NCBI GenBank assembly: GCA_036925085.1
Contig: JAUPFP010000009.1
Span: forward strand, 241,501 to 305,500
Direction of reading: 5' to 3'
Source of the DNA: Brachycybe producta
Lineage: Eukaryota > Arthropoda > Diplopoda > Playtdesmida > Andrognathidae
Length of the DNA stretch: 64,000 nt
Made by a program: the position numbers and the translations under genes. The notes below the pieces were generated by a model. The model was not told the origin of the DNA and did no database searches. It worked only from the letters and a program-made list of their open reading frames with translations. How positions within the stretch are numbered: the first letter of the stretch is position 1; every line of letters begins with the position of its first letter. Below, in pieces: positions 56,378 through 64,000 of the stretch.

Positions 56378-57589
56378 CTGAAAAATAAAACAGTATATTG
56401 TATTTGGCAACATAAATTGACACGAATTACATGATCCAGTGACGACAGCACAACGTGACTAAGAAAAAACTGGCGATTTGATCAATTAATTAAGAAACTC
56501 TTATGAAAAAGTTGATGAGTTTAGCATTTGCTTTGATTTTTCACGCTGTCACCAACGAGGAGCTAGCTCTCGTCACCCCACAACTGACGTGGTAGCTTGT
56601 GAAAGGCAAGCAGATTGGAGATCTGCTGTGCAGACAGTGCTCAAGTTACTAGACTAAAATTCTGCTTAAGCCGCGTTTTCACGAGTAAGACCAAGCACAC
56701 TTGGAGTCCCATTCAGTTACTACTCGCCTAGGCCAATCAGATGGTGTGTGGATTAGGACCGTGCTCAACTTTTGCGAGTCACCTCGGGTACAAGTAGCAT
56801 TCAAAGATTTCGGCGGAATGCAGAATGGTGTTATCAACATATCCGCTGCAGCGCCGATACCTTTCAACACGACAGCGACCATTTTTATAACGATCCGAGT
56901 AGCAAGACTTGTCAACCATCGCTCCGAGCTGCTCGTACGAGTGCACTCGGTAATGGTTATCTTGTATCGTGAAAACCCGGCTTTAATCGAAAAATTCAGT
57001 AATCCGAACAAGCTTTAGTTCCAAATAGTTCTTATCAGCGAGGTTCTACTGTATTAAAAAACTTCACATTATCTTGTACAGCACAATTCTACTCAACTAA
57101 AGTGTATTTTCATAAAGGGTTTCTTACTAGAAACCACTATATAAGTACGCTTGTAGACATGGCCATCTAACGCTTATCAGAACTAGAACTGATGCAAACT
57201 TAACTGTAATTTAAAATTTACTTAGCTTATGAAATTCTCTACAGCTCTGTTTTAGGACAATTCAATTTGACGATAATCGCTAACCCCTCCTTGCAGGTAC
57301 ACAGAATTGAATTGAATTAAATCACCAATCAAATTGATGTGTTTCATTAAAATAAAACGAAACTTAAAATAAGGCCTATCACTTGAATCACTTTTACCCG
57401 AGAAAAAGTATCTGACTTATGTGTGTGGAAGAGGTAAAAATGCATCACACGTTCAAAAGGAAAACAATCTCACCGGTCATTGAATCAAGGGACTTGTAGA
57501 AGGTTCAAAATTGGAGACAATACTTTGGGCCATATACGTGGTTTTGTATGTTCTTAGATAAAGTAAATGTTATTGTCAATTACACGTAC
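56378..57589. other. PI4KA intron, with a possible pogo-like end
   Basis: No gene was found. Near 57030-57055 the sequence cgaggttctactgta resembles the end of a pogo/Tigger-type terminal repeat, but no matching left end was found. Confidence 0.4.
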
Positions 57590-57755
57590 CTGCCGCACAT
57601 CATCCCCAACTTTAAAGATCGCTGCCTGCCAATATGAAATGGATATAGGCATCGTTGAGCCTTGATTTGTTGCACCAGCGAGTGCATGAGTTTCGAGGTC
57701 ATGGATTCCACAACGTTGTACTTTAAAACGTGCAAGGAATGGTGCTTTTGCCGCA
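57590..57755 (-). CDS. PI4KA: PI4KA exon with the ATP-binding Lys
   Basis: 166 bp. It encodes (S)[17 protein letters not shown], a variable loop, then [15 protein letters not shown]. The Lys of AAIFKVGDD is the ATP-binding residue. The Ser codon is split AG|T with the preceding exon. The acceptor is tgtgtag at 57756 and the donor GTACGT at 57589. The preceding intron is only 78 bp. Confidence 0.96.
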
Positions 57756-57833
57756 CTACACATGGAATATTATGGAAAACCAGTTTATTATTTGTGACAG
57801 CAAAATAAAATTAAACAGCTGTTGACTTCTTAC

Positions 57834-58107
57834 CTCTGCATTGGGGTTCCAGACTTATAATCTATGTCCAAAACAACAGCCTCTGGGTTTGAGGGCAAAT
57901 AACATCCAGGTTGAACCTGTATCTTCGATAGAGCTGCCAAGCAAGCTTTTTTACGCTCAATCCCTTTTGGGTAATGTCTTATGTCGCCGGATATAGCTGT
58001 GATGCGACCAAAAAAGTCAAACTCTCGTTCATAAAACTGCTTGGCAGACCCAGAAAGACTAGATAAAATGTCTTTCATAATAGTTTCAAGTGGCTCATAC
58101 AAATCAT
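57834..58107 (-). CDS. PI4KA: PI4KA exon before the kinase domain
   Basis: 274 bp, the most 5' exon of the gene in the window. It encodes [59 protein letters not shown] and [20 protein letters not shown]. This links the helical domain to the kinase N-lobe. The acceptor is ttatttgcag at 58108 and the donor GTAAGA at 57833. Earlier exons must lie beyond 64000, so the intron upstream exceeds 5.9 kb. Confidence 0.95.
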
Positions 58108-58130
58108 CTGCAAATAAACATATAAAATAG

Positions 58131-58538
58131 TAGAGGTGGGACGAATCCTAAATTTTCTCGAATCACAATCCGAATCTTAAAAGGTTCTCGAATCCCTCGA
58201 ATTTCGAATCTCTGGAATCCATCATTTAAGAATCCTATATTATTCATTAAGAAGATACACATAAATGAAATAATATTGAAGATTAAATTATTAATAATAA
58301 AAACCAGTGTGGCACTCAGGGTCTGGCCACAAGGTGACATTGGTGATCCGGGTACCACCAAAATTAATGGACGTCATGGAGTTAAAACTAATTTTACCAG
58401 AGTTTTTAACTGTTTTTGTTTAGGTTAGGATTCGAAAAATACGAAAAACGAAAAAAGCGCGAAGATTCCAGTTTTCGAATCTCGAATATTTTTTCCAAAA
58501 TTCGCGGGATTTAAGGATTCGAATGGCTCATATCCCTA
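58131..58538. mobile_element. Short non-autonomous, hAT-like element
   Basis: About 408 bp, TAGAGGTGGGACGAATCC to GGATTCGAATGGC...ATCCCTA, with many internal cgaatc repeats. Flanking octamers taaaatag (58123-58130) and caaaatag (58539-58546) match in seven of eight bases, which suggests an 8-bp target duplication. The terminal repeats are weak. Confidence 0.5.
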
Positions 58539-58546
58539 CAAAATAG

Positions 58547-58929
58547 CTACATTAGGATGACCTAAAACGTCTGCAAAAATTATTCGTTGTAATCATTTTT
58601 TTTACTAAAATTATAGGCTACTCTTTAAACCAATACATACTAAACCAGCCAAAATACGTCATTAAACTCTGTACACGAGAGGTAAACTATTGTGAGACGA
58701 TCCTAGCAATGCGTACCGTTTGTATCGCATATGCAATCTGTACCGCTTGTACAGATGTGACTCAAATTCCCAATTATGGCAAGCGTCTATTTATTTTGTA
58801 ATCTTTTAGATCTTTAAAGTCAGGGGTTTTGTCTTCTCATTCTGCCTGACTGATTTTATTAGCATATTTTAATTCGAACCTGTTGTTTTGCATTAAGTAA
58901 CAGTTACGTGTGAAAACAGATAATGTCAT
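58547..58929. other. No feature seen
   Basis: Intronic DNA of PI4KA or upstream sequence, without supported coding. Confidence 0.4.
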
Positions 58930-59541
58930 GTTTCGGTACCAATGGTCCAATCCTTTTGATTAGTCCATTCGGTCTCCAATTTTATAAAGTACCCAATAAC
59001 AAATCTTGTATCCACTTTGGCCGGAGCTTAATTTTTGTCCTTTTTGCCATAAAAAGAAATCGTATCTTTGTACTTCTGTTCACTTTCTGAGATAGAGAGA
59101 ATCTATGCTCAAATTTATGTAAGATTTTTATCAAGTTACTTTTAATAAATCCAAGTATTTTATTTTACATTCTGGTTATCTTTATTTTAACTGATTGCAA
59201 CATCATCTCAGTTAAAGTTATTTCACTAAGTCATCAGTCCAGATTACTGAAGCCCAGGTGAAGACCTGAACAATAAGCAAATAAACGAAAAGTCAACACG
59301 ATATTCAAAGGCTTTTTTATCAGGTAAAAGCCTGAAGGTTAGCAGACAGCAAAATATCCTTAACGAAGCTACGAAAAGCCCTTTTCAAGACTCGTGAGGA
59401 CATTATAACGGTTTAATTGTCCTAGTCCTCCTAGATTAGGTGAAATAGGTGGCGTAGCCAACCACCTCCAGAGCAAACCATAAAGTCGCCCTCCAACCTT
59501 CAAGAATCAGATTTTATCCACAAGAGGAATGGTCTGTCACA
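58930..59541 (+). repeat. G-type LTR
   Basis: Has GAGAGAATCTATGC (59094-59107), two CAGGT...CCTGA hairpin blocks (59257-59270, 59321-59335) and the end block CAGATTTTATCCACAAGAGGAATGG then TCTGTCACAAT. The start is approximate. Confidence 0.55.
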
Positions 59542-60284
59542 ATTGTACGTCAACTTGGAGAAACGAGGGCTTCCACGGTCACCCTACAAATTTTTGGACG
59601 GGGGAAAAACGGAATTTGGGCACAGGCGACAGGTTCAGAGTGGGCTTCCGTTCCCGCTAACGACGAGCAGGCTAAATTAACTAAATTAACTGCCAGTTGA
59701 AGTAATTAATTTAAGCGGGAATGGGACCCCCAGAGTGAATGGAGACTTCCAAAAATATAACGCCCAAAACACTGTACTTTTGATGGAGCCCAAAACAAAG
59801 TATTTAATATGGAGAAATGTAACACCACAATCAATGTATATTTCCTAAGAAATGTCATACGAAAACCTGAATGCCCACAACCATGCGGTTGAGTGCAAGC
59901 ACAGCCGACAATCGGTGACAACAATGCAAGACAGATTAGTCAGTCAGAATGAACAGTATGGCTTCTTACACTGCATCACACACGGCCAACTAAATGGACG
60001 GACCGACAAAAAATGGGACATGTTCGATTTTTTTTCCCTAGCAACCTGCTTGGCGGTGGTGGGATGATGATCACGCATCCACGCCCAACCACTAACAAAC
60101 TGACGATCATGTACTCTTGTGTTATGTCGGCCTCAAACATCTATCAGACTGTGAGTCGTGTGTGCTGACCCTAGTACTACAATTCAGTCTGCGACCAATT
60201 GTCTGTCGTCTGCATTCACGTTGAAATGCCATTTTTGGCACACACCATTTTCACATTTGAAAAGACATTGTTTTGTATAATGCC
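59542..60284. other. No gene seen
   Basis: Short frames on both strands, none with a known motif. It may be internal debris of a G-type element, since it follows such an LTR. Confidence 0.35.
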
Positions 60285-60535
60285 ATGAGCTCACAATGCC
60301 CCTAGAGCACATGATGTGACAGGAGCCCACAATGCCCCTGAAACCAATGATGTTCCCATAGCCCATGATACCCAAAAGCCTAATTTCCCTAAGAGGCTAC
60401 AATGCCCCTAGAGCTCATGATGCCAGTAAAGCCTGAGATGCACCAAAGCCCAACATGTGCCCAAAATGATGCCCCCATTGCCCATGATGCCACAAAGCAA
60501 ACACTGCCTCAAGAGCCAAAAATGCCCCAGAGTGT
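60285..60535. repeat. Degenerate minisatellite
   Basis: A unit of about 22-26 bp, approximately agcccatgatgcccctaa, repeats roughly ten times with many changes. The words aatgcccctagag and gcccatgatgcc recur. Confidence 0.75.
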
Positions 60536-60693
60536 ATATTGAGATGTTTTGGGCCCGCCACTCTTTATTTCTATTTAGCGCCATTGTTTTGGGGGTTTGA
60601 CCTTTTCATTTCCCCTTATGTCTACATCCACATTAGTGGATTTTTATCGTTTTTTAATTGTTTTGTTTATGTTTTCGTTTGTTATCACTTAGG

Positions 60694-61316
60694 TGTGATA
60701 ACAAATGATGAGTCATCAGTTTTGGGCCCAAACTCTTATTTAAACAATCCAAAGTTTGTGCCCTGAGAATCCGACTTGTGGATTCTCAGGGTATATAAAG
60801 TCATTTTTCTATGATTTTGATCGGTTCGTAAAAGACCGTACCTATGCCCGATTTTGGCTAGGTTCTTTACATTAATTTTCTAAACGTATTATTTTTATGT
60901 GTTGTGATTTCAAAACCACGTTATTATCACATATATTTTCTATGTGGAATAAATCCTCAACTTATTACTTAACTAAACCAGTGGTGCTTTTTAATCTGTT
61001 TCATTCTGTTGCAGCTCTTCACCAATTGGATACTCCGAGTCATGAAACAGGTGCCAACCTGCAACACCGAGTTTGTAAGTATATTCACATTATTTTCAAC
61101 AGTAAGTTAACGGACGAGTCAGAGACGTACAAAGACAAAAGATCCTCCAGACTGTGAGTCTTTATATGAGTCTAGTGAGGACATTAACTAGACATTATAT
61201 TGGTCTAGTCCTCCCGGGTCGATAGAATTGGTGACCTAGCCAATCACCTTTAATACGAGTGAAAACTCGCTCATACCACTAAAAAGAGCAGATTCTATCT
61301 AGGGAAAAAGGTCTCA
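60694..61316 (+). repeat. 5' LTR of gypsy F (G-type)
   Basis: TGTGATAACAAATGATGAG to AAGGTCTCA. It has the stem CTGAGAATCCgacttgtGGATTCTCAG, TATATAAAG at 60792-60800, AATAAA at 60948-60953 and the CAGGTGCCAACCTG hairpin near 61050. A primer site and gag follow, so this copy shows that the G-type repeats are LTRs. Confidence 0.8.
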
Positions 61317-61321
61317 ATATA

Positions 61322-61339
61322 TGGTGGAGGTGCGGAGTA
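61322..61339 (+). promoter_or_regulatory. Primer binding site of gypsy F
   Basis: TGGTGGAGGTGCGGAGTA, five bases after the LTR end as placed here. It again fits a tRNA-Ala 3' end. Confidence 0.65.
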
Positions 61340-61451
61340 GTTTATAAAACTTGTTACCTCGTTTTGCTTTTGAAAGCGTGTTGAAAAACACGAAGCAGTA
61401 TCGTAATTTCAATTGTGCGAACAATTTTTGAAACAAAATTTTCGATAAACA

Positions 61452-62910
61452 ATGATGAGAAGCAACGTAATAACTGCAAGGTTCTCCCAGCAACTCCAAG
61501 AAAGGCGTCAATGCGAACGTCTCGCTAAAAACTGAGCGGAAGCTCAGGACCAACGTGAAGAACGCCACCTTGCCCGAGACACCCGTAAGAAGGAGAGGGA
61601 GGACAAGCTGAGAACCCTTGCCAAAGAGAAGTGACTCCAGGAGGAAGAGAAACGTGCCGAAGAACAGGAACGCCAACCCGATGCCCGACTAAACATTAAA
61701 ACAGCATCATCTGAAGCCTCTCAACGAAGCAACGAGCAGAAGATGGTCGACCGATTTGAGGAACTCATAAAGGATGCAACTCCTGAGAGCCATGAGGAAT
61801 TGATGAGACGGCTTTATGAAGAAACAACACCACACCGCCTTGAACACAGAAATCGAAGCAAGTCGCTGACAGAATCCGGGTGCAAGCTCAGGCCAGAAGA
61901 TCTTGAATGGACTCTGAACCTGGGGCCGATGCCATATTCTGAGAAGAATTCACTACATCCGCTACAAGGGTTCCCGAAGTATACTGGATCTGAAAACATA
62001 CTTCTTTACGTTGAAGAGTTCGAAGATATTGCAATTGCCCACCAGTGGAACCCCATGCAGCGATGCAGTCACTTTACTGGTCTCCTTCGGAAGCGAGCAA
62101 TCAAATGGCTGGCTCATTTTCGTTTGGAATATGGCAAAATAAATTGGCCAATGATGTGTAATAGGAAATAATGAATTTCTTTTACCTGACCAGAAAGTGA
62201 GAATGAAAAACAAGCTGGCCTCAAGGACCCAAAAAGATAACGAAACTTTTAAGATCTATGTGGAGGAGTATGCAGAGATGTATCGAAGGATCCATCCCCA
62301 AGATGACGACTCTTTGCTGATTTCGAGCCTGAGGAAGAGTCTACTACCATCTCTCAAGCAGTACCTGTTCGGCACGCCGAAGGACAACCTTTACGACTTC
62401 ATGAAGTTTTCTGCCCAGACGAAGGGAGAGCTGATAGAAGAGATGTTGATGTACAAGACAACTACTGGTAACCAGCCGGCCTAGCAGCCTCAGCAACCAA
62501 AGCAGCAACAGCAACAACAGAAGAAACAGACGTGGATGAACAAGAACACGGCCATATCTGAAAAGACACAGGACACCAACATGAACCAAGATGGTGGATC
62601 AAGACCACAGCAGAGAAGGAAATCTATTGGCCCACTCATCTGTTACCAGTGTCAGGAGCCTGGACACCGAAACTTAAGAAGGAAGAGAACAAGACGACTC
62701 CACCAACTCCTGTCAATAGAGTTGATGAACCGTCGAAAATGACACCGAAAACCATCTGCAAAAACGAAATCCATGTTATACCAAATGGAATGAAGATGGA
62801 GCCTGTATTGATTAATAACCAAACGCATTATTTTCATTTTGATAACCACCAGAAGGCTTTAAACTACAAAGGGTGCCAAAGTAGTGACACCTTGAAAAGA
62901 TGTCAAAGAT
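61452..62910 (+). pseudogene. Gypsy F gag
   Basis: ATG 61452 opens a charged, probably coiled-coil start (KKEREDKLRTLAKEK) with two TGA stops (61533-61535, 61632-61634), both one C-to-T change from CGA (Arg). The frame then runs as MVDRFEELIKDATPESHEEL and FPKYTGSENILLYVEEFEDI to 62171. A +1 shift leads to FKIYVEEYAEMYRRI and LRKSLLPSLKQYLFG, the capsid domain. After a TAG at 62482-62484 comes a poly-Gln stretch and the knuckle CYQCQEPGH, whose last Cys is lost in a frame break. Pol lies beyond the solo LTR or outside the window. Confidence 0.85.
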
Positions 62911-63053
62911 AGCCCACAAGAAAAGGAATCATCGAAACCTAGTGAAGTGGACATCCAGGTTCAACGGGACCAGATATCAAAGGAATCTATTGGGAAGGCT
63001 GCAATCAACCATGCGGAGATGTCCCCAGGTCTGAGTAGCCCATGCCGAAATCC

Positions 63054-63986
63054 TGTAACGACCCAACTTGGTCCCTACAATGACCCCGATAAATTTCCCC
63101 AACTTACCGGGACTTGATCCCCTCCAGACGGGTCGAAGCGCGGGTCAACCCTCCTCTTGCCCATCAGCGTCACGGGTAGCGCCGATCGGAGGATCCTCCC
63201 CGAGGATCGACAGTCGAGTGGCCGCCAAAACGCCCACGAAGCACAGACGCAAAAACTTACTGCCAACTGGCTCCTACGGGGACGGGACCGTCCCCGTAGC
63301 CGCCTCTCCCACGGTGTTCCTTGGGATGTGCCGGCTCCGCGGAGCCACCCACGACGGACACGACGAAAGACCACGCCGCCACGCCGAGAATATCACGGTA
63401 GAACACCGGTTCTACCGCGAGCCGACACGAGTACTGGCCGACAAAGGTCGGAGAAGGACGGTGGTGTTGCCCCAAACCGGCGACCCACCCTCCCGCGGTA
63501 ACTCCCCAAATAAACGACACGACACACAAAGTAAGTGATGAATAAGTGCTTTAATTCTACACTTACGATGAGTAAATGACAAAAATGATGACAGTGGTAT
63601 TTACAAGCAAAGGGCTGGTCCGATTGACCAGCCCAAAGGCACTTTATACAAGCCCACAAAGCCCAAAAGGCAAAACAAAGACGAAAAGATGCACTGGCCA
63701 GTGGAGGTCTCCTTGACCTCCACCCACAGGTCTAGTCTCTCTTGAAGCCTACAACCAACTGCCCAGATCCTGTGGTTGACTAGGCCACAGGAAACCTCCA
63801 GGCAACTCCACCTGGAGGGGACAGAGGTCACATCTGACCTCTCACCCATAGACTTCATGGTGAGAGGTCTGCTGGCACCAAAATGGCGTCCGTCCTAACA
63901 GCCTACTGTAGCTGTCAGGCAGACCACCATAGGGAAATTCGTCTGCTCAATCAAAATTTAAAAATTGAGCAGACCAGATTGTCACA
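63054..63986 (-). mobile_element. Solo LTR of a gypsy D-related family, inserted in gypsy F
   Basis: 933 bp, TGTGACAATC to GTTACA on minus, with a perfect 4-bp duplication ATCC (63050-63053, 63987-63990). Start and end match the D LTR, but the middle differs. Hairpins such as GGGCTGGTC/GACCAGCCC (63610-63632) lie where D has its own stem-loops. AATAAA on minus would fall in the 63530-63560 area, but I could not fix it. Confidence 0.85.
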
Positions 63987-64000
63987 ATCCTCTCAACTTC

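Noticed and set aside
56701-57018. A 105-residue plus-strand frame in a PI4KA intron
   Set aside because: No known motif, and it overlaps a short minus frame and possible transposon-end sequence; it was kept only as unannotated intron.
58104-58361. Possible extra PI4KA exon upstream of 58107
   Set aside because: The sequence belongs to a short transposon-like repeat (58131-58538) and does not resemble the kinase.
63068-63538. Plus-strand frames in the solo LTR
   Set aside because: They lie wholly within LTR sequence and do not match a protein family.

Overview
The window is animal nuclear DNA: AT-rich and intron-bearing, with spliceosomal GT-AG exons, microsatellites and a dense nest of decayed transposable elements. 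The one clear host gene is the 3' end of phosphatidylinositol 4-kinase alpha (PI4KA), on the minus strand as six exons between 58107 and 38209. Its C-terminal residues look arthropod-like, so an arthropod (perhaps a chelicerate) is my best guess, held loosely. I see no rRNA or tRNA gene, CRISPR array or bacterial-style operon.

Layout from left to right. 1-3430: DNA polymerase B of a Polinton/Maverick (minus), split by a 695-bp solo LTR. 3431-5180: AT-rich, no gene, with a weak tandem repeat. 5184-6219: a broken, unclassified transposon-type gene. 6340-13085: Ty3/gypsy element A (minus; 5' LTR, tRNA primer site, long leader, protease, RT, RNase H, integrase; the 3' end is lost). 13090-14965: decayed minus-strand ORFs. 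15012-21820: a second Polinton, with packaging ATPase, two conserved small genes, integrase, capsid genes and cysteine protease on plus, and a broken dUTPase and DNA polymerase B on minus. 22020-24714: gypsy C (minus; LTR, leader, CCHC gag). 24739-35445: gypsy D (minus), both ends present, flanked by a 4-bp duplication and inserted into the tail of an older LTR.

36138-58107 is the PI4KA locus. Its last intron (38435-51256, 12.8 kb) holds gypsy B (41267-50527, itself invaded by a CR1-like LINE), more LTRs and a TTAA-flanked MITE. The other introns hold nested MITEs, a non-autonomous hAT with a perfect 8-bp duplication, hairpin repeats and a (TA)n tract. 58131-64000 upstream of the exons holds further MITEs and LTRs, the 5' half of gypsy F (LTR, primer site, gag) and a solo LTR inserted in F.

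Nearly every mobile element carries stops, frameshifts or lost catalytic residues, so this is a graveyard of several generations. The least familiar structures are: a TTAA-specific MITE family with an internal ~190-bp repeat, shown by one copy nested in another; a repeated stem-loop module in the leader of the A/B/C gypsy family; a gag exchange within that family; third ORFs downstream of pol in gypsy B and D; palindrome-rich repeats in the D leader; and a dUTPase inside a Polinton.
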